A DNA stretch of 46,216 bases from Candidatus Woesearchaeota archaeon (GCA_030670545.1 DAOVBM010000007.1:1-46216), one strand, 5' to 3'; numbered from the stretch's first letter, positions 7,927 through 16,734 are shown. Notes: generated by a model from the letters alone, not told the origin. Program-made: numbers and translations.

Positions 7927-9162
7927 TTAACTTACGCTCTCCTCTATTATTGATGCTCTGTTAATGATACGCCCCCTCCTGTCTTCATCTTTAAGCCTGA
8001 TCATAATGTCATTGATTGCATTTGTGAAATTTATGAATGATTCATACGGACTGTCATAAGGATTGAAATATTTATGCACATCACCGTCGCTGAACCATTT
8101 CGTGCACATGTAATAGAAATGATCGCTTATCTGCAGCTTTCTCCAGTCATCCAAAAGACTTTTATCCTGGCTCAGCTTTATGCTTCTCTCAAGATCATAT
8201 ATCCTTCTTAATGATGCCTGCTGCATCCTGTTGCCGAGCCATGCAGAAAGATCTCTCTCAACATCAGCCCAGGATATAGGGTTATGAATATCAAGTTCTC
8301 CCATCACAGGATAACGCTTCACAAGCTCAGATGGAGTGGCAAAATCATTGTCAGGATGCTTTAATATTTCTTCTGGAAGATGCCTGAGGAACTTAAAGAT
8401 TCCTGTATCTTCCCACTGATGTTCTCCAAATGTCTCATAATCCATAAAAAGGTTTATGCAATTTCCGCTTCCGTTTGCAGCATTCAGCCATTGGCAGAAT
8501 TTTGGGGCTGTAAGAGGCCAGTCTTTCCAGCTCTTCTCAGAGAACCTGAAAGCTATGTCATCTGAAAGCTTATAGTTCTTTAGTATCAGCTTTATGCTTT
8601 TTGATGCAGCAGGCTTGTATAGAAAATTAGGTGATCTCCAGCCGAGGATATGGTCTGCGCCCTCTGCAATTATTCCTTTATATCCCATGTCTTCTACATA
8701 GCTTGCGAGCTCATTATTATATATCAGCTCAGTGTTCCTGAAAACCTTTGGGCTGTAGTTGAAAAGCTTTTTTATCTTCCTCTTATGCATGCGCACCTGA
8801 TCCCTGAACTCTTCTTTTGAATAAAGAAAAGAGAGTGAATGATGATATGTCTCACTAAGAAGCTCTACCCTTCCTGTATCTACAAGCTCCTGAAAAGATG
8901 TAAGTGCATCAGGAGAATATTCCTCAAGCTGGTCAAGAAGTATGCCTGAGAAAGAATAACTTAGTTTGAACTCTGGAACATTGTTGAGAATATCAAGCAT
9001 GACTTTATTTGCAGGAATATAACACTTCCCTGCGACCTTGTTCAGAATCTCCTTATTTTTTGGATGATCAAAATAATCATGGTTCTCTCCAATATCAAAT
9101 ATCGTGTAATTTCTCAACCTGTATGGTTGGTGCACCTGGAAATAAAAGCATGTACTTACCAT
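7927..9162 (-). CDS. Glycoside hydrolase family 57 protein (alpha-amylase type)
   Basis: The N-terminus (TCFYFQVHQPYRLR) has the HQP motif that opens GH57 enzymes. LLSETYHHSL is the second conserved region. FRNTELIYNNELA holds the glutamate expected to be the nucleophile, and FMDYETFGEHQW holds the aspartate expected as acid/base. The length of 411 residues fits the short alpha-amylase-like subgroup. GGGTGAT precedes the ATG at a good distance. The gene lies 26 bases downstream of glycogen synthase on the same strand, so an intracellular role in glycogen trimming or breakdown is likely. There is no signal peptide. Confidence 0.9.
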   Translation of the reverse strand: MVSTCFYFQVHQPYRLRNYTIFDIGENHDYFDHPKNKEILNKVAGKCYIPANKVMLDILNNVPEFKLSYSFSGILLDQLEEYSPDALTSFQELVDTGRVELLSETYHHSLSFLYSKEEFRDQVRMHKRKIKKLFNYSPKVFRNTELIYNNELASYVEDMGYKGIIAEGADHILGWRSPNFLYKPAASKSIKLILKNYKLSDDIAFRFSEKSWKDWPLTAPKFCQWLNAANGSGNCINLFMDYETFGEHQWEDTGIFKFLRHLPEEILKHPDNDFATPSELVKRYPVMGELDIHNPISWADVERDLSAWLGNRMQQASLRRIYDLERSIKLSQDKSLLDDWRKLQISDHFYYMCTKWFSDGDVHKYFNPYDSPYESFINFTNAINDIMIRLKDEDRRGRIINRASIIEESVS

Positions 9163-9188
9163 CTAATTTATCACCCTTTTTTTTGTAT

Positions 9189-10412
9189 TCAACCTGATAC
9201 CACCCTATCATATACATGGATACATTCTCTTGCAGGCTTGTCAAGATTAAACCTGCATGATTCCTTATAACAGTTCTCTTTCATCTCTTCTTCAAGCTCT
9301 TTGTATTTTATGATACTTACAATATGGTTTGCCATCTGGTTGATGTCCCAGAAATCAACTTTTAATGCATGGCTTACTACTTCTGATACACCTGAATTCT
9401 TTGATATTATTATTGGAGTGCTGTTTCTTATTGCTTCAAGCGCAACCAATCCAAACGGCTCTGAGACTGAAGGCATTATATAAAGGTCTGCCATCTTGAA
9501 GGCTTTATATACATCTGCTCCTTTCAGCCATCCAGTAAATAAGAACTTATCTGATATGCCCAATTCAACAGTCCGGTCTATCATCCTGTCGAGCATGTCG
9601 CCTTCTCCTGCAACAACAAATTTTACATTTTTTTCAAAATCAAGCACTTTTTTTGCAGCCTCTATGAAATAGTCAGGACCCTTCTGCAGTGTGATTCTGC
9701 CAAGAAACAGCACTATCTTATCCCTGCTTTTCTTGATTGCAGGATCATAATCCATATTAAGATAAAGATTATCAGGATCAATACCCCAGTGGACAATCTC
9801 AATCCTTTCTGGCTCGATATTATAATGGTTGATGATATTTTGCTTTGTATAGTTGCTGTTTGCTATTATCTTATCAGCGCTTTTCAGGCCTGTGTACTCT
9901 ATATGGGATATATAGCTGTTAGGGTTGCCTCCAGTCCTGTCAAATTCTGTTGCATGCATATGCAGCACAAGAGGCTTTCCTGATACCTGCTTTGCATTTA
10001 TGCCTGCCTGGTATGTCATCCAGTCATGCGCATGTATCACATCAAAATTCTCTTCCTCTGCTATGAATCTTGCAGATTCACTATATCTATATACCTCTTT
10101 GTATAGATTGCTGCCATATACCTCTCCCTTGCTCTTGAAATGAGGAGCATTCTTTAATGATCTATGGTATGATTCTGAAGTCATATACGGCTGCAGTATG
10201 CTGTGTATCTTCTTTATCTTTATCCTATCCTTTAGATTATTGCATCCGATTATCCTGACAAAATCAGAATCAGCTCCTTCAGGAGCACTTGGCATTACAA
10301 ATGTCACATTAACTCCCTGCCTTGCCAGCCCTTTGGTAAGGTCATAGCATGCAGTCCCTAATCCTCCGCTTTTAAATGGTGGAAACTCCCAGCCGAACAT
10401 AAGTACTTTCAT
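9189..10412 (-). CDS. Glycogen/starch synthase-type glycosyltransferase
   Basis: This is a GT-B-fold retaining transferase of the GT4/GT5 type. The N-terminus MKVLMFGWEFPPFKSGGLG has the K-x-GGLG loop that binds the sugar nucleotide. IHAHDWMTYQAG is the substrate-side motif, and PSVSEPFGLVALEA carries the E-x7-E motif of the nucleotide-sugar site. The ATG at 10412 is chosen because the family start lies there; the upstream extension of 17 codons to a TTG is Lys-rich and unlike the family. It is the first gene of the minus-strand pair with GH57 and diverges from an Lrp-like regulator. It probably extends alpha-1,4-glucan from UDP- or ADP-glucose. Confidence 0.88.
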   Translation of the reverse strand: MKVLMFGWEFPPFKSGGLGTACYDLTKGLARQGVNVTFVMPSAPEGADSDFVRIIGCNNLKDRIKIKKIHSILQPYMTSESYHRSLKNAPHFKSKGEVYGSNLYKEVYRYSESARFIAEEENFDVIHAHDWMTYQAGINAKQVSGKPLVLHMHATEFDRTGGNPNSYISHIEYTGLKSADKIIANSNYTKQNIINHYNIEPERIEIVHWGIDPDNLYLNMDYDPAIKKSRDKIVLFLGRITLQKGPDYFIEAAKKVLDFEKNVKFVVAGEGDMLDRMIDRTVELGISDKFLFTGWLKGADVYKAFKMADLYIMPSVSEPFGLVALEAIRNSTPIIISKNSGVSEVVSHALKVDFWDINQMANHIVSIIKYKELEEEMKENCYKESCRFNLDKPARECIHVYDRVVSG

Positions 10413-10563
10413 TGTATTGATTGTCTTTCTTTCCTCTTTCTTTTTTTTATGTAGTTTAAGCAATTAGCGTATATTGCGCATATAGGTTATATATTAATCA
10501 TTTTTATGATATTTTGTTATAATGTATATCCTTTTACAATTAGGGGATTTGTATTATTTAAGC

Positions 10564-10577
10564 TTTTGCATGCAAAA
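10564..10577. promoter_or_regulatory. Perfect 14-base palindrome between divergent glucan genes
   Basis: TTTTGCATGCAAAA is a perfect palindrome in the region between glycogen synthase (start 10412, minus) and the Lrp-like regulator (start 10714, plus). TATA-like stretches lie on both sides, for example TATTTATAT near 10620 for the plus side and ATTAATATAT on the minus strand near 10490. It is a reasonable operator candidate for the regulator next door; binding is inference. Confidence 0.4.
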
Positions 10578-10713
10578 ATAAGGGGTAAGGGATTCTGCCA
10601 AATTTTATAAAATAGAAAAGTATTTATATCATTTATTAATTCAATATGCTATATATATATCATATTTATTATATCTCTGGCATAAAATTTAACAAGATAA
10701 AAGCAAAAAAAAG

Positions 10714-11301
10714 ATGGATAAAAATAAAGAGTTGGATTCACAGGAGTACCATATTGTAAAGCAGCTGATAAAAAACCCAAGAATATCAGATAATAAGATC
10801 TCAAGGCTGACAGGCATTCCACTGCGGACTGTGAACAGGAAAAGGAAAGCGCTTGAAGCGCAAAACCTGATCTCATATTTTACATACCTTCATTCTTTTA
10901 CAGATGGACTTTGCCATTTCAATGCAAGAAACCTGGTTACCCTTAAATTCAGGCTTGGAATAACAAGAAAAATGCTTGTTGATTCAATAGATACAGGATC
11001 TGATTCAGCAGCTTTCAATTCTAAGCATGTGCTTGAATCATACATAGGAGAAAGTAATGGCCATCTGATGCTTGTGATGATAATTGAAAGCATGAGCCAT
11101 GCAGACATAATAGAAATAATCAATGCTGAGATTGTGCCATGTTTTCAGCAGGTCTTTGGCAAAGATGTTATAATAGACACATCTGTTATTGAGCTTAGTG
11201 TGATGCTTAGGATGTTGCACAATTATATGCCTGGCAGGAATATGAAAAACGGGAAGATAAAAGATGGCTGGGATGACACGCTGATATATGTAACAGAATG
11301 A
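10714..11301 (+). CDS. Lrp/AsnC-like transcription regulator
   Basis: The first 60 residues form a helix-turn-helix typical of the Lrp family: LDSQEYHIVKQLIKNPRISD followed by ISRLTGIPLRTVNRKRKALE. The remaining 130 residues do not show a clear RAM ligand domain, so the effector part may be divergent. The gene is divergent from glycogen synthase and 74 bases before the GalT-like gene on the same strand. It may control this glucan cluster (inference from position). Confidence 0.75.
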   Translation: MDKNKELDSQEYHIVKQLIKNPRISDNKISRLTGIPLRTVNRKRKALEAQNLISYFTYLHSFTDGLCHFNARNLVTLKFRLGITRKMLVDSIDTGSDSAAFNSKHVLESYIGESNGHLMLVMIIESMSHADIIEIINAEIVPCFQQVFGKDVIIDTSVIELSVMLRMLHNYMPGRNMKNGKIKDGWDDTLIYVTE

Positions 11302-11375
11302 TTAAACTAAAATTTTAAACTAAAACTATTTAAACAAAAGCTAACATCATATCATTCATAAAAGAGGGATAGAAT

Positions 11376-12329
11376 ATGGGAGAACTCAGGAAAGATTATA
11401 TTTTGGACAGATGGGTTATAATAGCATCAGAAAGAAGCAAGAGGCCGCATGAGTTCAAGAGCAAAAGCAAGAAAGAGAAAAAGGGTCTATGTTATTTCTG
11501 CCCAGGGAATGAGGACAAGACTCCTCCTGAAAAATTCTGCATAGATGACAAACAAGGCAATTGGAAAATCCGCGTATTTGACAACAAGTTTCCTGCAGAG
11601 AAGCTTGAGGGTCAGTTTGATATCCAGACACATAACAAATATTTCACTTTCTCATCATCCTATGGTGTGCACGAGATAATTGTCGAGACTCCAGACCATG
11701 ATAAGCAGTTATGGGATATGTCAGAGGAGGAATTTGCTGAAGTGTTGAAGGTATATGACATGAGGATAAGGGAACTTGAGAAACTTCAGCACATAAAGTA
11801 TGTGTCAATATTCAAGAACCATGGGGAAAAAGCAGGCACTTCGCTGCTGCATTCCCATACGCAGATTATTGCCTCAAATATAATCAACCAGAATGTTGCA
11901 GCAGAGGCAGAAGCTGTCAAAAGATATGAATCATGCCCTTATTGCGAGATAGTTGATATAGAAAAGACAAGTGACAGGAGATGTTTTGAGAACGATAAGT
12001 TTGCAGCTTTCTGCCCTTATGCTTCAAGATTCAATTTTGAGGCATGGGTATTACCTAAGATGCATATTAAAAGGCTTTCGGATCTCGATGATAATGGCTA
12101 TCTTCAGCTTGCAGATATTTTCCTCAGGGTTTTGCGAAAACTCAAAGAGCTTAATGCTCCGTACAACTTTTTCATACACTATTCTCCTAAAGGGGAAGAT
12201 CTTCATCTTCAGATACATATTACTCCAAGACTATCAATCAGGGCAGGCTTTGAATTCTCATCAGATATCATAATCACTATTGTGCCTCCAGAAGATGCCG
12301 CAGGATTTTACAGGGATCATGAAAAATGA
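11376..12329 (+). CDS. Galactose-1-phosphate uridylyltransferase-like enzyme
   Basis: This is a HIT-superfamily nucleotidyltransferase of GalT type, 317 residues. Zinc-ligand motifs are CYFCPGNE near residue 45 and CPYCE near 190. The active site GTSLLHSHTQI has H-S-H where classical GalT has H-P-H; the second histidine takes up the nucleotide and is present. A further motif, HLQIHITPR, supports the second HIT-like half. GAGGGAT precedes the ATG. It overlaps the debranching enzyme by four bases (ATGA), so it probably acts on hexose-1-phosphate coming to or from glycogen. The substrate could be glucose-1-phosphate or galactose-1-phosphate; the sequence does not decide. Confidence 0.88.
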   Translation: MGELRKDYILDRWVIIASERSKRPHEFKSKSKKEKKGLCYFCPGNEDKTPPEKFCIDDKQGNWKIRVFDNKFPAEKLEGQFDIQTHNKYFTFSSSYGVHEIIVETPDHDKQLWDMSEEEFAEVLKVYDMRIRELEKLQHIKYVSIFKNHGEKAGTSLLHSHTQIIASNIINQNVAAEAEAVKRYESCPYCEIVDIEKTSDRRCFENDKFAAFCPYASRFNFEAWVLPKMHIKRLSDLDDNGYLQLADIFLRVLRKLKELNAPYNFFIHYSPKGEDLHLQIHITPRLSIRAGFEFSSDIIITIVPPEDAAGFYRDHEK

Positions 12330-14206
12330 AAATTATTCATAAACTCCAGCAATATTCTGTAGAAAAGAACATAAATGAGAATGCAGGCTTCATGATCTGC
12401 AATGGAAGGGGAAGCTATTTCTCCAAGGGAATCAACAGCAGGTACAGCGGCATGTTCTGTTATATAGATGGAGAGATGTACAGGATTCTTGATTCTGTAT
12501 CAAACAGAGATGCTTCCAGAAATCCTATAAGGAAAATTACAAATAATCTTTCAGGTCTTGATGTTTCTTTCAAGTCACATGAGCAGGCTTTTTTTATACC
12601 TCATGGATTTGATGTGCTTGCCTGCTCCATGAAAAAAGAGCAGCCAGTTAATATAAAGTTTGATGTCCGCAAGTCATATGACCTGAGGAAATGGGGAAAG
12701 GATTACAGGATATATGAGGAAGGGGATTATATCATCATCGAGTTCACAAAAAAGACAGACAAAAGGGAAGATGATTCACATGGAAAAACAGAAGATAAGC
12801 TGTACATTGCGATATGCGGGGATAATATAAGATATAAGCTGGCAAATAAATGGGTAAGTAAACAATACGCTTTTGATATGAACAGAGAGTCAGGGCCATC
12901 AGAATGGTATGTGTATGAAGGCCTGCATATACTCGCTGAGAATATTATAATCTCTGCTGCAAAAGACAAGAAGGATGCTGTAAAAAATGCAGGTTATGTA
13001 AAAAAGAATCTTGAAGCATTGAAAAAAAAAGAAAAGAAAAGGATAGAAGATTCATTTGTAAAGATCGCAGGGAATAAAGAGCTTTCATTTGCATATAATC
13101 TTGCATCGCAGAGCATGAAAGACCTTTGTATTGGGTTATCAGATTCAGGCAAAAGTATGCAATCAAATGGAGAGCCAGGTATATTTGCAGGTCAGCCATG
13201 GTTCTTCCAGTTCTGGACAAGGGATGAAGCTATATCACTCAAATCACTTCTGCTTCTGAAAGAGTACAGGTTCTGCAGCGATGTACTGATGAGAGAACTG
13301 AAAGCAGTAGGATCTAATGGAAGGATTCCAAACAGATTTCCTGCTACGGATATTGAGACTGCTGATGGCACAGGGTGGATGTTCAGGCGGTGTGCAGACC
13401 TGAGAGACATTCTTGATAATGAAAAAAAGAGGAGGCTTAAAAAGAAATATTTCAGCAGCTTTTTCAGTGGATATGCCAAAGGACAGATAGAAAAATCATT
13501 GAAGCTCCTTTTCCAGAATTTCACTTCTGCAGATCTTGACAAATTTGCGCTTAACAAACCTCAGGAGACCTGGATGGATACTGTATGGGACGGAGACAAC
13601 CGCGCAGGAATAAGGATAGAGATACAGGCTTTGAGGCTTGCGATGTACAAGATTGCTTATGAACTAAGTGGGAAAGAAATATTCAGGAATCTTGAAAGAG
13701 GACTGAAAGCAAAAGTAAAGGAAAAATTCTGGAATGGAAGTTATCTTGCAGATGGGCTTGATGACTGGACAATAAGGCCTAATGTTTTCATAGCAGCCTA
13801 CATATATCCTGATCTGCTTTCAAAAAAGGAATGGAAAAAGTGCTTCAGCACAGTGCTGCCTAAGCTCTGGCTGCGGTGGGGAGGGATTGCGACAATCGAT
13901 AAGGGAAACCCACTTTTCTGCGCTGAATATACTGGAGAGACACCACAGAGCTATCACAGAGGGGATTCATGGTTCTGGATCAATAATCTTACTGCGATTG
14001 CAATGGCAAGGGTTGATAAAAAGTACTTTAAGAGCTACATAGACAGGATTCTCAATGCCAGCATTAAAGACATATTATACAAGGGCTTCATCTGCCACCA
14101 CAGCGAATTGAGCAGCGCTTCAAAACAGAAAGCAGAAGGCTGCTTATGCCAGGCATGGAGCAATGCAATGTTCATAGAGATGGTGCATGAGCTTTATAGT
14201 ATGTAA
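12326..14206 (+). CDS. Glycogen debranching enzyme (amylo-alpha-1,6-glucosidase, GH133)
   Basis: The N-terminal region (FMICNGRGSYFSKGIN) matches the GDE_N domain, and the C-terminal half is an (alpha/alpha)6 glucosidase. QPWFFQFWTRDEA, ETWMDTVWDGDNRAGIRIE and YHRGDSWFWINN are the conserved blocks carrying the catalytic acids. The length of 626 residues matches archaeal GDE. It is coupled to the GalT-like gene by an ATGA overlap. The stop codon (14204-14206) lies inside the outer arm of a dispersed palindromic element, so the last residues and the stop may have been set by that insertion. Confidence 0.92.
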   Translation: MKIIHKLQQYSVEKNINENAGFMICNGRGSYFSKGINSRYSGMFCYIDGEMYRILDSVSNRDASRNPIRKITNNLSGLDVSFKSHEQAFFIPHGFDVLACSMKKEQPVNIKFDVRKSYDLRKWGKDYRIYEEGDYIIIEFTKKTDKREDDSHGKTEDKLYIAICGDNIRYKLANKWVSKQYAFDMNRESGPSEWYVYEGLHILAENIIISAAKDKKDAVKNAGYVKKNLEALKKKEKKRIEDSFVKIAGNKELSFAYNLASQSMKDLCIGLSDSGKSMQSNGEPGIFAGQPWFFQFWTRDEAISLKSLLLLKEYRFCSDVLMRELKAVGSNGRIPNRFPATDIETADGTGWMFRRCADLRDILDNEKKRRLKKKYFSSFFSGYAKGQIEKSLKLLFQNFTSADLDKFALNKPQETWMDTVWDGDNRAGIRIEIQALRLAMYKIAYELSGKEIFRNLERGLKAKVKEKFWNGSYLADGLDDWTIRPNVFIAAYIYPDLLSKKEWKKCFSTVLPKLWLRWGGIATIDKGNPLFCAEYTGETPQSYHRGDSWFWINNLTAIAMARVDKKYFKSYIDRILNASIKDILYKGFICHHSELSSASKQKAEGCLCQAWSNAMFIEMVHELYSM

Positions 14207-14504
14207 TAAGTTTACTATTCTTAGAGCAGTAGCATCATCAGGTCAAAACTCCTTCGATTAGGATATCCTGCTCGTCGCGGGGGGTTGTCCCCAAATTTTA
14301 ACAAAATTTGATAAAAGGTGGTGTGACACAAGGTCACACTTCGCGGCTCGTCTGCTTAGACTCTCAAAGCCGCGTAGTGGAGCTTCATGCTCCACATTGC
14401 GTGTCAACCGAGCGTAACCAGTTGACGGGGACGCAGAGCCGTCCAAAAACACTTCCTGAGTTTTGAAGATGCTACTGCTATTTTATATATAACTTATTAC
14501 ATAC
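14199..14504. mobile_element. Dispersed palindromic element, copy 1 (long form)
   Basis: Outer arms GTATGTAATAAGTT (14199-14212) and AACTTATTACATAC (14491-14504) pair perfectly. They are flanked by the direct repeat GCTTTATA (14191-14198 and 14505-14512), an 8-base target duplication. The inner arms AGCAGTAGCATC (14225-14236) and GATGCTACTGCT (14468-14479) also pair perfectly. Between the shared core blocks CTGCTCGTCGCGGGG and GGGGACGCAGAGCC lie five small hairpins: AAATTTT/AAAATTT, GTGTGAC/GTCACAC, GCGGCT/AGCCGC, GTGGAGC/GCTCCAC and GTCAAC/GTTGAC. No protein is encoded. It fills the whole gap between the debranching enzyme and the NUDIX gene. Confidence 0.82.
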
Positions 14505-14547
14505 GCTTTATAGTAATTACCTTAAATGAGAATCAGAGTAAAGCAAG

Positions 14548-15099
14548 ATGACAAAAAAACCCAAAATAATATCTTCAGAACAAGTTTACAAAGGCTGGCT
14601 TGAGTTGAGGAAAGACAGGCTTATTCTTCCAAGGAACAGTCTTGAATATGATTATGATGTCATAAAGATAGGTGAGGGTGTAGCTATGCTCGCTTTTATC
14701 AACAGTGATATTCTCTTATTAGCGACCCAGTACAGGCATCCTGTAAAGGAAGATATGTTAGAACTGATCCAGGGAGGCATCAAAAAAGGCGAGTCTATAG
14801 AGGATGCAGCTAACAGAGAGCTTATGGAAGAAACAGGATATAGTGCAGGAACAATTGAATATATGGCAACAATCTATCCCCTGCCTGGGTCTTTAGAAAT
14901 GAAACTGCATATTGTAAGAGCTTATTGCCTGGAAAAAATCAAGCAGCCAGAACCAGAACCAGCTGAGGATCTTGTCATAACCATCAGGCCTTATCAGCAA
15001 GTTCTTGAAGAAGTTCTGTCAAATATGCATAAAGACAGCGCGCTTGTCACAGCAGTCATGTATAATGAGCTTAAGAGAAAAACCTTGGAAAGATTTTAA
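14548..15099 (+). CDS. NUDIX hydrolase (ADP-ribose pyrophosphatase-like)
   Basis: The full Nudix box G-x5-E-x7-REUxEExGU is present as GGIKKGESIEDAANRELMEE followed by TGY (about residues 74-96). A beta-rich N-terminal part and the sequence LPGSLEMKLHIVRAYCLEK after the box match ADP-ribose or nucleoside-sugar pyrophosphatases of 180-190 residues. It probably hydrolyses a nucleoside diphosphate sugar into sugar phosphate and nucleoside monophosphate. It stands alone, with an AT-rich upstream region and no clear Shine-Dalgarno site. Confidence 0.85.
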   Translation: MTKKPKIISSEQVYKGWLELRKDRLILPRNSLEYDYDVIKIGEGVAMLAFINSDILLLATQYRHPVKEDMLELIQGGIKKGESIEDAANRELMEETGYSAGTIEYMATIYPLPGSLEMKLHIVRAYCLEKIKQPEPEPAEDLVITIRPYQQVLEEVLSNMHKDSALVTAVMYNELKRKTLERF

Positions 15100-15125
15100 A
15101 AAAAATTAAAAGAAAAGAAAAGAAT

Positions 15126-15581
15126 CTAATCCAGAAGCAATGCAATCCTCTTTGGATCATACTTCCAGTCAACAGAGAGCCTCTCTGATTTTTTATAATA
15201 TTTGATAAGCCTTCTAATCTTAGATTCAGTAAGCTGGAATCCTCTTAATGCGCCTGTATCTTGTTTGTTGTTCTCAATATGCTTTCTTACTGAAATGCTT
15301 TTCTTGATCAACGCCATAAGATCCTCAGGGATTGCAGATAGAAGTTCTCTTTCTTCAAGTATCTGCGTTATCTTCTTTTTTGTTATAAGCTTTGTGTCAG
15401 GTACGCCATAGCAGTCTTTGAGTAAAGTCCCTATCATTGAAGGACTGTTCCCTGCCTTTGCAAGCTTGACCACAAGCATCTCTACCTCTTTTACCTTGTA
15501 CCTTATCCATGTAGGCACAGCTTTTTTTGCAGGCTTTGTGGAGCCTGATTTCCCTCGTTTTCGTGAATACATCCTTGCCAT
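15126..15581 (-). CDS. rps15: 30S ribosomal protein uS15, archaeal form
   Basis: The 151-residue protein has the archaeal/eukaryotic N-terminal extension (MARMYSRKRGKSGSTKP) followed by the conserved uS15 core (GNSPSMIGTLLKDCYGVP, RKHIENNKQDTGALRGFQL). It is a primary rRNA-binding protein of the small subunit. GAGG lies eight bases before the ATG. A minus-strand TATA box at 15711-15720 predicts a leader of roughly 100 bases. Confidence 0.95.
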   Translation of the reverse strand: MARMYSRKRGKSGSTKPAKKAVPTWIRYKVKEVEMLVVKLAKAGNSPSMIGTLLKDCYGVPDTKLITKKKITQILEERELLSAIPEDLMALIKKSISVRKHIENNKQDTGALRGFQLTESKIRRLIKYYKKSERLSVDWKYDPKRIALLLD

Positions 15582-15710
15582 TTTTATTGCCTCTTCCTAT
15601 TTGTAAATAATTTTTATTGAGAGAACAGAAACATAGAAATAAACTAATGTCTCCAGTATAAGCGAGCCTTAACCTGCTTACCCCTCGATAATATAGATAA
15701 ATTGCGTTGG

Positions 15711-15720
15711 GTTTATAAAT
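15711..15720 (-). promoter_or_regulatory. TATA box of the uS15 gene
   Basis: On the minus strand ATTTATAAAC lies about 130 bases before the uS15 start. It is the best TATA-like site in the gap and predicts a start of transcription near 15688 and a leader of about 100 bases. Confidence 0.5.
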
Positions 15721-15750
15721 ATATCGCATCTAAGAACATTTTTGTAAAAC

Positions 15751-15924
15751 ATAAGTAAAAAGTCTGCTATTCAAGGAGCACCAGCATCATCAGTCAAAAC
15801 TTAATCCTTTTCCTTATCCTGCTCGTCGCGGGGGGAAGCCCCATCCGGGGACGCAGAGCCTCCTAATAACCTATCCTAAGTTTTGAAGATGCTTGTGCTC
15901 TGTTACATTTGACTTTTTACTTAT
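15751..15924. mobile_element. Dispersed palindromic element, copy 2 (short form)
   Basis: Outer arms ATAAGTAAAAAGTC (15751-15764) and GACTTTTTACTTAT (15911-15924) pair perfectly. TGTAAAAC flanks both ends (15743-15750 and 15925-15932), an exact 8-base target duplication; the match runs on by four more bases. Inner arms GAGCACCAGCATC and GATGCTTGTGCTC pair except for one position. The core CTGCTCGTCGCGGGG and GGGGACGCAGAGCC are joined directly, without the hairpin block of copies 1 and 3. It lies in the 420-base gap between the divergent uS15 and PAC2 genes; the rest of that gap holds the uS15 promoter and leader and an AT-rich stretch before PAC2. Confidence 0.82.
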
Positions 15925-16001
15925 TGTAAAACATAACAATTAAATACTATTGAGATAAAAAAAATAAATACAATACATTATTACAACATGAGGTGCTTAT
16001 G

Positions 16002-16709
16002 ATGGAACTAAAACTTACAAAAAAACCCAAAAGTCCTATAATCATAGAAGGCTTCCCTGGATTCGGTCTTGTTGGTACGATTGCTACTGAATATCTTATA
16101 AATCATCTTGAGACAGAGCAGATAGGCAAGATTTGCAATGATGACAGCCCAGCAATAGTAGCTATACACGAAGAAAAGGTTGTTGAACCTTTGGGCATAT
16201 TTTATAACAAGAAATATAATCTTATACTCATACATGCAATCACAGCAGTTGCAGGCTTTGAGTGGAAACTTGCTGAACAGATAAATAAGCTTGCAAAGGT
16301 TGTGAATGCAAAAGAGATAATCAGCATAGAAGGTGTTGGAAGCAAGGCAAGCGTGGCAGATTCAAGAGTGTTTTATTATTCAAGTTCTGAATCCAGGAAG
16401 AAAAAGCTTGAAGCAACTGGAACAAAGCCTTTGAAAGAAGGGATAATCCTTGGAGTTACAGGAGCTCTTATGCTTAGGGCTGATGTCACTTTAACATGTA
16501 TATTTACAGAGACATTCTCAGAGCTGCCTGACAGCAGCGCTGCTGCCCGCACAATCAAGGTGCTTGATAAGTATCTTAACCTTAAAGTCGATGTAAAACC
16601 TCTTATAAAGCAGGCAGAACAATTCGAGCAGAAGCTTAAAGGTATATTATCCAGTAGCAGGGAAGCCCAGGCCATGGCTGATAAGAAAAAGATGAGTTAT
16701 GTAGGGTAA
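16002..16709 (+). CDS. PAC2-family protein (proteasome assembly chaperone type)
   Basis: The N-terminus PIIIEGFPGFGLVGTIATEY is the signature of the PAC2 family. Archaeal members (PbaA/PbaB) are related to eukaryotic proteasome assembly chaperones. Conserved ISIEGVG and GVTGALMLRADVTLTCIFTE blocks follow, and a short helical tail ends the protein. I start at the second of two adjacent ATGs (16002), because GAGGTG lies six bases before it; ATG 15999 and GTG 15993 are in frame. It is convergent with the Hel308 fragment, with about 25 bases between the stops. Confidence 0.88.
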   Translation: MELKLTKKPKSPIIIEGFPGFGLVGTIATEYLINHLETEQIGKICNDDSPAIVAIHEEKVVEPLGIFYNKKYNLILIHAITAVAGFEWKLAEQINKLAKVVNAKEIISIEGVGSKASVADSRVFYYSSSESRKKKLEATGTKPLKEGIILGVTGALMLRADVTLTCIFTETFSELPDSSAAARTIKVLDKYLNLKVDVKPLIKQAEQFEQKLKGILSSSREAQAMADKKKMSYVG

Positions 16710-16734
16710 AAGATTTTGCAGAGCAAAATTTGGT

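Noticed and set aside
14221-14480. Small minus-strand reading frame across copy 1 of the element.
   Set aside because: Its codons fall on the conserved hairpins and core, it has no ribosome site and the frame is not kept in the other copies.
15582-15750. Structured leader of uS15 as a protein-binding regulatory RNA.
   Set aside because: A leader of about 100 bases is predicted, but I see no convincing fold or match to the rRNA site.
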